Origin: Oegoconia quadripuncta
Taxonomy: Eukaryota > Arthropoda > Insecta > Lepidoptera > Autostichidae
DNA length: 64,000 nucleotides
Assembly: GCA_949316235.1 (NCBI GenBank)
Contig: OX438753.1
Coordinates: 20,392,801 to 20,456,800 of the forward strand
Direction of reading: 5' to 3'
The translations under genes were made by a program, and so were the position numbers. The notes beneath the pieces were generated by a model. That model was not told where the DNA came from. It did no database searches and was given only the letters and a program-made list of their open reading frames with translations. Below are positions 1-10,729 of this stretch, piece by piece; the stretch's first letter is position 1, and every line of letters begins with the position of its first letter.

Positions 1-480
1 AAACAAGTTCACAATATATTGTCATATATAAACAACTTAGACTAAACAAACATTAGTAATTGTGAACCCAACATCATTGGTCACAACGTAATTATCATGT
101 AATAATATAATAATGTGAGGCCTAATACAGCAAACTGTCAATCAACTACAGAAACTTAAGTTATATAGGTGGAGTCTAGGTGGCGTATATATATACATAT
201 AATCCATGAAATACATTTATGTATTAATACAAGGTGTTTTGAGTTGTGTCTCTTGTGTATTATTCTGAGTTTGTGAAATGTAAATTTGTTATATTTGACG
301 TAAAATAATATGGTTTGTGTGCAATTATTTAGTTTGATAAGGTAGACTAGGTTTTTCGATAATATACCTGAGCGGTATGTTATAGACTTTTTACTATGAT
401 ACTATATAATATAGATGACGCAGGTGCAGATTTCAGTAGTATATTTTCCTAATTGGGGGATACCTAGTAAGTAAATGAAA
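1..480. other. AT-rich intron, nothing recognised
   Basis: Left edge of the window, inside the PTB intron preceding the exon at 4566. Very AT-rich; no repeat family, ORF or RNA gene recognised. Confidence 0.5.
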
Positions 481-606
481 GACATCCATAACTCGGGAAC
501 ACATGTCTGTATTCATCATACAAACATAATGCCCCTAGCGGGATTCGAACCCGCGACCATTTGGTATAGTAGCAGAGTTTCTAACCACTACACCAAACAG
601 GACGTC
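481..606 (-). repeat. SINE-A tRNA-derived head, truncated
   Basis: Read on the minus strand it starts with the tRNA-like head (TTTGGTGTAGTGGTTAGAAA, A-box region), then GGGTTCGAATCCC (B box), then the SINE body. It is a truncated copy of the family seen at 7978, 23765, 35441 and 37853. The B box is intact. Confidence 0.8.
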
Positions 607-785
607 ATTTGTCAATATGACAGTTCCATATAATTTAAATTATCAACAGATTTACGATTTATAATATATAACATAAGAAATATGATTAAGGTCTATCGCT
701 AACCGCTAAATGGTGGGAAAAAATATATAAGTGTTTGTCCTTCACGATATTACTTAATTTTTTAAATTATTGACGGCACATAGAA

Positions 786-995
786 TATCACTCTTATTCA
801 TAAAATTTTACAAACGCTTAATAAGCCTGTTTTAGTTATAGTGTGTTTTGTCTCTGTCGTTCATAAGGAAATCTTTTAATAAAATACACAAACAAAACGC
901 ACTATAACTAAAACAGGCTTATGAAGCGTTTGTAAATTTTTAGGAATAAGACGGTAAGCCTGGAGAAATACGTTAAAAAAAGTATAAGAGTGATA
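786..995. mobile_element. MITE-like inverted-repeat element
   Basis: Arms of 58 bp at 793-850 and 893-950 are about 90% complementary. Outside them a second pair, TATCACTCTTAT (786-797) and ATAAGAGTGATA (984-995), forms apparent termini. It has no coding capacity and is best read as a small non-autonomous DNA transposon. Confidence 0.6.
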
Positions 996-1054
996 CCGCG
1001 GGTAAACGCTTATTACTCATTATAGTTTACAGCGATATACCAGTAAAAAAAAAC

Positions 1055-1157
1055 TAAAGAAAATTTTAATATACGACAAGCATCGCAATGGATTCGCTCC
1101 AATCAAAAATTGGAGCGAATCCATTGCGATGCTTGTCGTATATTAAAATTTTCTTTA
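1055..1157. repeat. Perfect 49-bp-arm hairpin
   Basis: Positions 1055-1103 and 1109-1157 are exact reverse complements, separated by a five-base loop (CAAAA). The lack of any mismatch points to recent origin or gene-conversion-like maintenance. No identical partner is visible elsewhere in the window. Confidence 0.85.
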
Positions 1158-1740
1158 TTTAAATACAGTTAGTACCTTTGTCTATAAATTTTATACAAAT
1201 CCTGGGATCTTGCAACTCTGGTTTAAGTTCTAGGATCGCGTGCTTCATTATAGGTCGCCCATATCCATTCGGTGACATTCTGATCAAATGCATGCCCAGT
1301 CTTTCATAAAAAGAATACAAAGCAACAATAATATTCATCCTAAAATAATCTATCTCATTCTAATCCACGGGAACTTAAGAGAGATAAAAACCTGTTTATT
1401 ATTTAGCTAAAGCGAAACCTCACCATTTCACACTAAACCGAACATTGAAAAGATTAAGAGACAAGATTCACGATAACAGTAGTTAAGAAACTATTTCGAC
1501 TTTCCCCCCTTTTTGCAAGAACAGCTGCTCACTTTGTCTGAACTTAACAATGTCGAACTAATAGGCATTAGACTCATTTGTTACACCTCCACGCTTCGCC
1601 GCCCGCGCCCGCAAAGACGAACGTAAAAAGGGGAGTAGATAGTCTAAGACAGGGATGCTCCGACTTATATATTTGTAATGTTCCCCAAAGTGATAAAATT
1701 GTATTAGTTGTATAGTTTTTATTTAAAAAAAAGAACAAGA
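1158..1740. other. Intron, no clear feature
   Basis: Nothing firm. A weak match around 1230-1290 to the SINE-like segment at 14790-14880 (GCGTGCTTCAT core) may be a very old retroposon relic. Confidence 0.4.
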
Positions 1741-1747
1741 ATGGTCC

Positions 1748-1895
1748 TGTGGGTTTCTTGCACCGCTTCTTTTACCACAGATGATTTCCCTTTCCGAAGC
1801 GGCAGTAGCTTGGACATAATGACTGACAGATAAATGCAATAGGCCCTTTTATTTCCAGTAGATTTAAATTGACATTCAATAAATGATATCATGTA
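1748..1895 (+). repeat. Repeat G1 (LINE/SINE 3' part)
   Basis: Contains GTTTCTTGCACCGCTTCTTT followed by CAGATGATTTCCCTTTCC and AGTAGCTTGGACATA. The reverse complement of the same sequence occurs at 10730-10858. Probably the 3' untranslated part of a lepidopteran non-LTR element. Confidence 0.65.
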
Positions 1896-1967
1896 TCTTA
1901 CGTTGAAATAAATGCATGAAGTTTCAAGTTAAGCATTATTTGTAGCATACATACATTAACCCAACTA

Positions 1968-2113
1968 TTATTATAAAAGTGAAAGTTTAAATTTGGATGA
2001 AATTAGATTGATAGACAGATTAGCACCTGGATTAACATATAGGCAAATTTTGTTGCTGAACCGATTTTGATGAAATCTTCTACACGGACGAAGTCGCGGG
2101 CGGAAAGCTAGTA
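1968..2113 (+). repeat. Helitron-like repeat D
   Basis: Begins ATTATTATAAAAGTGAAAGTT and ends CGGACGAAGTCGCGGGCGG with AAGCTAGT. It ends in CTAG before T, as Helitrons do (CTRR|T). Further copies are at 4886, 7216, 12718 (minus), 33290 (minus) and 49575. Assignment to Helitrons (Lep1-type) is from memory of the family. Confidence 0.6.
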
Positions 2114-2123
2114 AATACATAAA

Positions 2124-2275
2124 GTCACGACCTTTATCCCAAATGGGGTGGTCAAACATAAGCAAATATTAAAGTTTAATGCTAGAAACAACATCCACGG
2201 TTCAACTTTCCAAATATTCAGAAATGCACACGTGTTAAGCAACCTGCAAGTGTATAGATGTTTTTTGTTCCATAG
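2124..2275 (+). repeat. Repeat E copy, 5' fragment
   Basis: Shows the repeat-E landmarks in order: CACGACCTTTATCCCAAATG, then TTTAATGCT.GAAACAAC, AGAAATGCACACGTG and ATGTTTTTTG. The copy is internally shortened near 2235. Confidence 0.65.
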
Positions 2276-2529
2276 CCGTTATATAGGTTAAAGGTCATGA
2301 CGCTATGTACATAATGTACATAGGTACATTTATTCCTTGAATCACATAGCCTCTGTTGTCATGTTTAATTCCAATGATTGATTAGCGCTTGAACGATTTT
2401 GAAATGCAAGGTGTCGTCCGATTTTATTTTAAAAAATCACTCAGGCTCTTTAGATTAGTTGTTCAAGTTACGTTTTTAGTTACTCTTGTTTTATAAAATC
2501 TTTAGTATTTTATTATATCTTATTACATT

Positions 2530-3060
2530 GTTTTTATACATACATAAAGTCACACCTGTCTCACGTAGGGGTAGGTAGAGACCATAGACTTCCACTTGCT
2601 ACGACCCTGACACACCTCATCATCAGCCCTTAAACATCCCACTGCAGGGTTATAGGCCTTCCCTCGTGAGGGAATGGGGTACGAGGGAGTGTGGGCCGTA
2701 GTCCACCACGCTGACCCAATGCGGGTTGGGGATTGCCTGCATTTGAATTTTTATTTCTAAGGCATGCAGGTTTCCTCACGATGTTTTCGTTCACCGTTTA
2801 GGAGCAGTCGGATAAATGCACATAAGTAATTAAATTAAATTTAAAAACTCATTGGTGCATGGCCTGTGTGGGATCGACCCGGATCTCCCAAATTGGGAGA
2901 CCCCGGCTTAACCGCTGAGCCACCGACGCTCACCTATTTTGCTTCATTTCACTCTCATAATGTTGTTCATACATGCTCGTCGGTTTATGTACTCTTGAAT
3001 TGGCCTTTCTTTAAGATTTCCCCGAGTTGATCATGGTACGTTCACCGTGGTCTCCCCCTA
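2530..3060 (-). repeat. Old LINE-like repeat split by a SINE-C
   Basis: The reverse complement of 2530-2617 and 2936-3015 is collinear with the uninterrupted copy at 36475-36670, which reads ATTATGAGAGTGAATGAAGC then GTGGAAGTCTGTGGTCTCTG. It is broken by the SINE-C insertion at 2618-2930. The sequence resembles the end of a non-LTR element ORF2 plus 3' region. Confidence 0.65.
2618..2930 (-). mobile_element. SINE-C insertion with CACCT target duplication
   Basis: On the minus strand the element starts AGCGTCGGTGGCTCAGCGGT (tRNA-like A box), has a B-box-like GGGATCGACCC, GGTGAACGAAAACATCGTGA in the body and ends in GGGCTGATGATG. It is flanked by CACCT at 2613-2617 and 2931-2935, and the empty-site paralogue at 36475 has a single CACCT. 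Confidence 0.8.
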
Positions 3061-4200
3061 CCAACACCAACATCCACATTCGCTCCGTATATATCTTTCG
3101 TTAGTCTCCTTTCATTCTTCCTCTCTAAACGCCTAAGCATACCTTTTTCAATCTTTGTCACTGCGTTTTCTTTCACACTGCATAAACCCTAATCACACTA
3201 TTACTGATTGTATATTTCAAAGTCACACCGCTCATACTTCTCAATGATCTCATTTCCGCTGCAATAAATACCTCTATTATTAGTTATTATTGTTGTCCTC
3301 TCTTTACCTTAATTCAGTCTACAGGCCTTGCCAGCCCACTTACTCAAATTTCAAACAGCCTATTCCGCTAGACGGCTGTATTCATGACCCGTTGCACTTA
3401 ACACCGGCATTGCTTGCGCATAATTGCAAAAAATTGCCACTCCGCTCGCTCTTTTCGCTCCAATGGAAAGTGAAGTGTCATACAAAGCTACAATATATTC
3501 GGGCTACGGTCCCGGCCCGTAATCAAAAGGCTCTCCAGGGAACAATGGCGCCCACATCGAGGTCGGGCCCGATAAGCCTCGACAATTATACTACATCGAC
3601 TTTTCAATTATCCACCCGCCTCTTCGTCGCGAACAATGCTAGCTTTATTTACGTATATTAGAACGGTCATTTTGTACGCCCGTTTAGTCGGCTCGCCCTT
3701 CATCCCGGCTCCATTTGCGGGAGTCTAACTAACATTGCCGGTGTATCAGTTTGAGCTATTTCATGCTTTTAGCGGAGGTTGTGTTGATCATTTTACCTTT
3801 CATGCATGCATAGCATCTGAGAATATGCACTGAAATAAAGAATTTCATGGAACTAATTTAGTTAAGATTTGTTCAAATTAATCAAACTTTGCATACAATT
3901 AACGGACCGTAAGTTGTAATTAATAAAATGTTTTGTGCAACAAATAAGATTTCAGATGTCACTTTATATTTGGAGGTAGCAAATATTTTTTTACAATCGT
4001 CTCAACATTTCTTTGTCAGGTTGTTCTGACTACTAGTTAATTTTTTTTGTCTGGAGCAGCTATATTCGCGATTTCCAAGTTGAGTTTCGTCAGCGAGTGC
4101 TTATTAAAATGACTAATTGTACTTTTTACACTAAACATGTTATGAGTCACGTGACCTTTGACTATCGACCTCATTGAAAAGCTTGAGGTAATTCAAAGAT
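3061..4200. other. Intron without recognised repeat; GC-richer block 3290-3760
   Basis: Positions 3290-3661 are free of stop codons in one + frame for 123 codons, but the peptide is unlike any family I know and has no splice context. The stretch is richer in GC than its surroundings and contains no repeat match, so it may be unique intron sequence with regulatory content. Confidence 0.35.
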
Positions 4201-4204
4201 CTAC

Positions 4205-4508
4205 GGAGAGGCGATGCTTGTCGTTTCACAACAAGAACGAATCAGGAACTAAAGAAGCGTAACAGAACCATCAGCTGATCAATAAGTTGAAATGATAGTA
4301 GGCAGGGCACATAGCGCGAGGACTGACAGCCATATAAAAGTTTTTTTTTTTTTTTTTTTAATTATTTAGAGTAGAGAACAAGCATAGCGTGGGTCATCCA
4401 ACCACAAGCTGGTGCATGTCGCGAGAAGTCGCTGGTTGCAGGCCACTTCCTACCAATTGCTTTGGGAATCTATCAGTGACCTATGTTCAGCAGTAGACGA
4501 CCATGTAG
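4205..4508 (+). pseudogene. Decayed LINE ORF2 tail next to PTB exon
   Basis: The + strand carries AGHIARG (4300s), the conserved motif near the C-terminus of a common insect non-LTR ORF2. After an inserted T19 tract (4341-4359) it continues HVARSRWLQATSYQLLWES, matching the ARSRWMQAAQNRSLWE tail also present on the minus strand at 58755-59130. Several frameshifts and stops make it dead. It ends about 55 bp before the exon at 4566. Confidence 0.7.
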
Positions 4509-4565
4509 CTGATATAATAATTCACTATGTTGTTGCAAATTGCTGAATACAATTCTTTTTTGCAG

Positions 4566-4712
4566 GTGAAACTGGAACAGAATGTGGGCAAGCCGTCCCG
4601 TGTCATCCACATACGGAACATACCCAACGAGACCACAGAGGCGGAGATCATACAGCTGGGGCTGCCGTTCGGCCGAGTCACCAACGTACTCGTGCTCAAA
4701 GGGAAAAACCAG
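4566..4712 (+). CDS. heph: PTB/hephaestus internal exon: N-terminal half of RRM1
   Basis: This exon encodes 49 residues, phase 0 at both ends, bounded by TTTTTTGCAG and GTGAGG. The peptide contains [11 protein letters not shown], the RNP2 strand of PTB RRM1 (vertebrate PTBP1 has [11 protein letters not shown]), then [19 protein letters not shown], nearly identical to PTBP1 LGLPFGKVTNLLMLKGKNQ. PTB is a nuclear-cytoplasmic RNA-binding protein that binds CU-rich RNA and mainly represses nearby exons; RRM1 contacts YCU-type triplets. The preceding exon is not visible in the 4.5 kb to its left, so the start codon is outside the window. A decayed LINE tail ends about 55 bp upstream. Gene identity is very secure; the symbol follows the fly orthologue. 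Confidence 0.96.
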
Positions 4713-4885
4713 GTGAGGAGGATGAACACACTCATGCAAAGTTTTAGGCTAGTATCTAGTATGACCGAGATAGATTGAAAGAAAATAACAACTATGTTAC
4801 AACTAAAATATCTCCGAAACGGCCGAACTGATTTTTTTCATACGTAGCTAAAAACCCTTCCCTTAGTTGAATCCACTTCCACTAT

Positions 4886-5101
4886 CCACTATTATTATAA
4901 ATGCGAAAGTTTGTGTGTGTGTATGTCTGTATGTATGTATATATGTTTGTTAACTATTCACGCCTGTACGGCTGGACGGATTTGGATGTAATTTGGTGGG
5001 TAGAAGGATTAGGACCTGGATTAACATAATAGGCAAATTTTTTTGTGAACCGATTTTGACAAAATTTTTCACGCGGACGAAGTCGCGGGCGGATAGTTAG
5101 T
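4886..5101 (+). repeat. Helitron-like repeat D, full-looking copy
   Basis: Begins CTATTATTATAAATGCGAAA with a TG/TATG microsatellite (about 4910-4945), then CGGATTTGGATGTAATTTGG, GGACCTGGATTAACATAA and ends GACGAAGTCGCGGGCGG ... AGTTAGT. It sits 170 bp inside the intron after the RRM1 exon. Confidence 0.65.
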
Positions 5102-5413
5102 CTTAAATATATATAAGTTTTACTTAAAAAAAAATTCAAAGAAGCTCATAATTCTTCATCTTTATTTCACTTATTATTCTCGTACAAAGACGATTATCGT
5201 AAAGTCCATCAAGAAGTTCCATGGCATCAGAGTTCCAATCCCTACATCCCGGCTCCATAATCAGATCAGCTTGATTGTACCATAATATTGCATTGTCACC
5301 GAATTTACATTGATATGCCAAATTTCAGCTCAACCAGTCAAACCAGTAAGTCGTTGAAAAATGTTTTGAAAAATTTTAAACCACAGCATACTAACATTGC
5401 TAGCTAAATAAAA

Positions 5414-5505
5414 GCTTGTAACACATGACATGACAATACACAAAAAAAAATTCATCAACAGAATTGCAATCGACTTCTGATTTTGACGAGATTTTTTTGT
5501 GTTTT
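5414..5505 (+). repeat. Direct repeat, left copy
   Basis: AGCTTGTAACACATGAC ... CATCAACAGAATTGCAATCG ... CTGATTTTGACGAGATTTTT is repeated at 6162-6247 in the same orientation, about 750 bp away. The copies are roughly 85-90% alike by eye. Confidence 0.7.
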
Positions 5506-6161
5506 TTGGTTGGCGCTCTGATATGAATTAATCCTTTGATGTAGTTCCAGGAATGTCAGTATTGTGTACACCCGCTGGATTCAATTTCAATCAATACTCC
5601 ACAAAGTTTAATAGTGAATTTCGAGTATTTCACACGACGCCCTATTGAATTCCAATCTTGTATTATGCCCGAATTTCGTAGAAATACGGTGGCGAAATTC
5701 TCATACATAGGCTCACTTTGTGAATCGACCCATTGTTTGTGTCAAGGAAATATATGATTTTAAAATATGACTCGATTTAGTCATGTGTTTCCTACGCATG
5801 AAAGCAATGTGTGTTCTTTCCCATTTCACTCCAATTATCAAGTTCTTAAGTAAGGATGCCTAAGCTACGTATACTCAAACTACTGGGACTGAACTTCACC
5901 ACAATCTCACCTGACAGCGGTATTGCCGAAGCCGAAACACACAAATCTTAAAAAGTTGTGTTTGGGGTTATGAGTTTTAATTTTTATTATGATTAGTTGA
6001 ATTTCTGTTTGTTTGTCAATGCTTAAAGAAGTACAGTAGTTTTAAATACGTATCATAGTTAAACCGACGGGCTTAATTTTCTGAATTCTGAGCTAAATAA
6101 ATATTATATATTTATTATATATTATATACACTCAAAAAGTGAGGATCTACAGATAATAGCT

Positions 6162-6247
6162 TGTAACACATGACGTTACAATATACTAAATAATTTCATC
6201 AACAGAATTGCAATCGACATCTGATTTTGACGAGATTTTTTTGTTTT
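6162..6247 (+). repeat. Direct repeat, right copy
   Basis: Second copy of the 5414-5505 unit, ending in a T-rich run. The pair encloses 5506-6161, which has no recognised coding content. Confidence 0.7.
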
Positions 6248-6539
6248 TTTTTTTTATCTAGGTATCTCTTTCTTCATATACATGCCCATTGTAAGCCGAA
6301 TAAATGTTTTTCTTTCTTTCTTTTACAGCAAGACTCAGTAAATGGGGCAATCAGATTTTTATTTCTTAATACTTCATTTCTATTTGTTTCATCCTTTACT
6401 TCATATGCGACAAAATGAGATAGTTGATTGTAAGATATTTTTATTTCAACATTTATTTATTGGTTATGGCTTTAATTTTGTAATAATTTATATTTTACTT
6501 TGAACTTTTCTGCATTTTATTTTAATTATATTATATGCT

Positions 6540-6800
6540 TACATACATACATATTATGATTGATACATAATGTCACCACTTTTATCCCAAATTTAAAAAC
6601 ATTAGCGTTTGGTTGTCGAAACGTTAAAAGTTTAATGCTTGAAACAATATTCACGGTTCGCCTTTAGAAATATTCAGAAATGCTCACGTGACAGGAGGTG
6701 AGCCCATTACCATTGAAACCTGCAAGATTAAAGATGTTTTTTTTGGTGTAAAATCCCTTAAGTCCCTTTTTCGACACCGTGGGAAGATCCTGTGTCTATC
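6540..6800 (+). repeat. Repeat E copy
   Basis: Contains TTTTATCCCAAATTTAAAAAC, AAAAGTTTAATGCTTGAAAC, AGAAATGCTCACGTGACAGG, GAGGTGAGCCCATTACCATT and ATGTTTTTTTTGGTG in repeat-E order. Related copies: 2124, 22040 (minus), 31470, 37358, 40000 (minus), 57815. Confidence 0.75.
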
Positions 6801-7215
6801 AAATCTACCTATGTTGTGTTAAGCTATGTTATTCCCGAGTCAGTTTTTATATTTTAATATTTCATTTACCTTTTTTTCATGTAAGTTATTAATATTAATT
6901 TATTGATAAAACTACCACAGTAAAGTATTAAGTCGGTCATGTCACAATGGTCGGAGCTCGCAGGAAGCACAACAAGTGGTTGTTCGCAAATAGGCCGCGT
7001 ATTGTGAGGACTGTAGGCCGCCCTGCAGGCCTACCTACTTGTCTCACGCTTTATTTCCACTTTCTACCGATAGTGCATCCGCTGTAAGAGGCCGCACTCC
7101 ACTAGCGTTTCAGATAAAATTGTTGTTTAAACACGAGTTCGAGTTATCGTTAGGAAGAGGTATATTTGCTTTCAGAAAGTGATATTTGCAATGATGTTGT
7201 AATATGTAAGGCTTT

Positions 7216-7300
7216 ATCTAACTATTATTATAAATGCGAAAGTTTGGATGTTTGTTTGTTGCTCAAAAACGATGAACGGATTTGGATGAAATTTGGTATT
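7216..7300 (+). repeat. Helitron-like repeat D, 5' fragment
   Basis: TAACTATTATTATAAATGCG followed by AAAGTTTGGATGTTTGTTTG and GAACGGATTTGGATGAAATT. Only the first ~85 bp of the family is present. Confidence 0.6.
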
Positions 7301-7590
7301 ATTCAATATATCTAAAATCACCCACATCAACAGGAAAATCGAGATTATCAAGTTGGTGATGCATATGCTGCTGCATAAGTTGGTGTGATATCACTATATT
7401 AGGTCCAAACTTAATTTTTTACCCGACTGTATGATTTTCGGGTGTATGTATGTAGATTTCTATGTCACCTCCTAAAGTGTAACGGATTAACCACTTTTGA
7501 AGTGCAAGGTGTCGTTAGGTTACGTCTTGAATCGCAGTATCATAGGATAGATGTTATGGTAAAAAATCCAATAGTTTTTTGGCGAACAGT

Positions 7591-7710
7591 ACGACCGACT
7601 GGTGTAGTGGGTAGTGACCCTGCCTGCGAACTAATTGCGGGTTCGAATCCTGCTAGGGGCATGTTTGTGTCCATAGTACAAGCTTTGCATAATTTAGGAC
7701 TATACAGGGT
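7591..7710 (+). repeat. SINE-A head fragment
   Basis: Starts GACCGACTGGTGTAGTGGGT, has GCGGGTTCGAATCCTGC (B box) and jumps to CATAGTACAAGCTTTGCATA, so most of the central body is deleted. Confidence 0.75.
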
Positions 7711-7977
7711 GAATTTCAATTCGGTAAATTCCATTAATTTTCCCCAAGCAACCATAGTCGAATTCGATAAAAAAAAATTCGATTATCCATACAAGTAAAC
7801 CATTCTGAAATCACCTTTAGTATGGAAGTCCAACAATTTTCGGCTGAATTCGGCTATGGTTCGTAGTGGAAAGTTGTTCGTAGTCAGGAGTGGAGACACC
7901 AGTAAATAGCAATTACACGATTTAAATTTGAGGCTGTAGATTTTAAATTTCTCAAAATAATAATAATAATAAAAAAT

Positions 7978-8207
7978 ATCTTTGCACATACACACAGCGC
8001 CATTTAGTTCCATACTAAGCAACTAGGCTTGTACTATAGATACCAGATGGTTGATAAACTACACAAATATTTTTTTACATTTTACATCCATAACTCGGGA
8101 ACACATGTCTGTATCCATCATACAAACATATGCCCCTAGCCGGATTCGAACCAGCGACCTTTTGGTATAGCAGCAGAATTTCTAACCACTACACCAAATA
8201 GGTCATC
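7978..8207 (-). repeat. SINE-A, near full length (GCGCCAT-tail subfamily)
   Basis: Minus-strand copy with head (TTTGGTGTAGTGGTTAGAAA), a mutated B box, GTGTTCCCGAGTTATGGATG and tail AACTAAATGGCGCTGTGTGT. Same subfamily as 23765, 35441 and 37853. Confidence 0.85.
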
Positions 8208-8209
8208 AA

Positions 8210-9250
8210 ATATTTAATTATTAAAATTTTGGTTTTCAGTTTCTCAAATTGTTTTTCTTTTCTGCATATTTATTAATTTCCTTGAAATCGTTAAAGATAT
8301 TCGAAGTTTATACGAGTTTCTGAATAGGGAAGATACTTTTTAAAATGATACTCTGAATAAATCAACTCTCGCTGGGAACTGACCTCAAGTGAGATTGCAT
8401 CTAGAATCATATTTTAGCGGAAATTAAAAGGGACGACGGACGTCTCAAATAAATTTCAATTTAGGTCAAGTAGGGCTCGATGAATGATTAAATAATATAC
8501 AGGGGGTAATTTTAAAGAATTACTTAATAGGTACACTTTCCTCGTATACACTTTTGAAAAAAGTTCGTTTTTTACAGAACCCCTATGTAATTTTAAACAG
8601 TACGACGTACAAATTTGTCGTTTAGCTCGCTTGCGTTCTATCACTAAATTTGGTACTACGTAAGCGCCTTAGAAGTATTACAAAAAGAGTTGATTTTAAT
8701 AACTATATGACAAACTCATCTGTCGGAGGGTGGTGCCTGTAAAGGATTAATTAGAATCACAGGTCACCAGACCCTCCAGTCAAAGAACCGGTTAGAACAA
8801 CCAGACAAGGGGATAATTGTCAATGGATAGCCGTGATTTTGAATTATTGTAATGTACTTGTCACTGGAAGAAGTAACGGGGCTCAATTTCCTATTTTTAT
8901 TTATTTATTCACACGAAATCTTAACAGCATTGAAACATGTATTTAACATTAAATATTTTTAATCTTACATGCTTAATAATAAGATTCCAATTCTGTCTGT
9001 ATGTATGATCCGGTAGTTTAGCAAACTGATTCCAGTACTCGGACACTACTACTGAAATAAATTAATGAGAATAAACTAGACAATATAGAGTGATTAATGA
9101 AAATAAGGTTCACAAGTACTAACGAGTTACTTATAGTGTAGTGTATATGAACTGAGTTAGGGAAGTATAACCTGAGGGGCAGGAACCTGAGGGGAGTATA
9201 CAAGAAGTTTAAATTGTGGCTGTGCGTGTGAGTAGTTGTTTGTATGTTAT
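8210..9250. other. Intron without firm features
   Basis: AT-rich. Around 8880-9010 there is a T-rich segment reminiscent of a LINE 3' end in minus orientation. Open frames here are short and unlike proteins. Confidence 0.35.
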
Positions 9251-9261
9251 TCGAAAATTGT

Positions 9262-9525
9262 TCATCATTAACAGCCTTACACGTCCACACTGTTGGGACA
9301 CAGCCTCCTCTCACTGGGAGAGGGTGTGGGCCATAATTCACCACACGGGCCCAGTTTGGGTTGGTTGATTTGTGTCAGACTAGTGGCCATCTGACAGTCA
9401 GTGTTTTCGAGCCATCCTGTACGCCACCGAATACCGAAAAGCGCCAATAGAAAACCGATCCAAAGACGAATCGAAAACGAATAGCGAATGCAACTGCGCC
9501 ACTAGGGCTTCACGAAATGAAATTG
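9262..9525 (+). repeat. Repeat F, longest copy
   Basis: CAGCCTCCTCTCACTGGGAG, AGGGTGTGGGCCATAATTCA, TTGTGTCAGACTAGTGGCCA, then CGAATGCAACTGCGCCACTA. Shorter or inverted copies lie at 32400 (minus), 34366 (minus), 35250, 47590 (minus) and 56010. Confidence 0.75.
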
Positions 9526-10380
9526 TTACTTTGTAAAAATAATATATGGTTTGTCAATACGTATGTTATGTACTCGTGTGGTATAGTAATCCATTAAAGG
9601 TGGATCCGTATCCATAGTATGAGTGCGAACGTCCAGGCAGGTTTAAGACGACATCCGCCGGTTTACTGCGCACTTTACGTTCAAACGGCCGCCAGAGCAC
9701 GTGCAATGTGGAATTTACGGTTTCCCCGCTGACAAATTAAAAATGAGTTAGTTTACAGCGGAGAAATAAAATAATAAAAAGGAAATCCTATTACGAGAGG
9801 GCAGGGGAGGCCGCTGCGACAATGTTATCCCACCTTATAAATAGCCCGTATGACGTCCGCCGTATACTCGTATATCGCGCTGTGAAGGAAAACAATCTCT
9901 CTTCCACCAACAGAAACAAGTCGAATCCCTTTTTATGAACGGTCACAGTATTCAGTCTCCTCGCTCGCTTCTTTTTTTTTGTTATAAAATATTCCTCGTC
10001 TTTTTCGTGACACGTTTTCGAGGTGCAGAGCACTGGAAAAATTTTCATAAGTTTTTATATTCCGTAAGTGATTCAGATAGCCAGTAAAATCCTTTGGAGC
10101 AGGGTTACCAGATCCCAAAAGTAAATTTCCTTACCAAATCTCTGATATACTTAAACAAAATTGACTATTTTAAGTGTACTCTGTGTACCTACAAAATAAA
10201 GCATTTTTGACTTTGACTTTGATTCAATTTAAAAGTTTCTTTATAAAAGCTATTTTTTTCTGTTCGACAGAGGATATTTCATTTATTTACCTAGTTCACA
10301 GTCTCGAAAGTTGTAACGTTTATCAAATCGTATGTATTTTTTGTAATTTTTTTTGTATGATATTCGATATATCTTTAATT
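9526..10380. other. Intron, mostly unassigned
   Basis: GC-richer unique-looking sequence at 9600-9760 (AAGACGACATCCGCCGG region). A LINE-type 3' end (AATAAAGCATTTTTGACTTT, about 10185-10225) is the only retroposon mark. Confidence 0.35.
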
Positions 10381-10381
10381 T

Positions 10382-10690
10382 AACCGCCTCCGTGGCTCAA
10401 TCTAAACAACATTGGGTTTACGAATCGGAAGTCGCGGGTACGATCCCCAGCGGGGTACATGTTTAAGTACTCGGTTTGGTTGGTGGTAGGGCATTTTAAA
10501 TGTCCGCCTGGCTAGCTACCACCATCTTATCTAAATCTGCCACCAAGCAGCAATGTTAATAGCATTGTTGTGTTCCGGTTGTCACAGATAAGAATACCAG
10601 TCCCCCAAATATGTTGGGGTGTCCGGGTCAGTACGCTTCGACTTTCGACCTCATCTTCACTTAACATCAGGTGTAATTGAGGTCAATTAT
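10382..10690 (+). repeat. SINE-B, full length
   Basis: tRNA-derived head CCGCCTCCGTGGCTCAATC with B-box-like GGTACGATCCC, body GGTTGGTGGTAGGGCATTTT and TAGCTACCACCATCTTATC, tail CATCTTCACTTAACATCAGG. About 305 bp, the reference copy for the family in this window. Confidence 0.85.
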
Positions 10691-10729
10691 TAACCGATTT
10701 TTTGATTGATTGAATTATTGTCATATTGA

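Noticed and set aside
533..606. tRNA-like sequence with an intact B box
   Set aside because: The same head recurs with a common non-tRNA body at many sites, so it is a SINE head and not a tRNA gene; it also lacks a complete cloverleaf.
3290..3661. 123-codon open frame
   Set aside because: No domain, no splice or promoter context, low-complexity peptide; treated as intron sequence.
5414..6247. LTR pair of a small retrotransposon
   Set aside because: The repeats lack TG...CA ends, a primer-binding site and coding sequence between them; kept only as a direct repeat.
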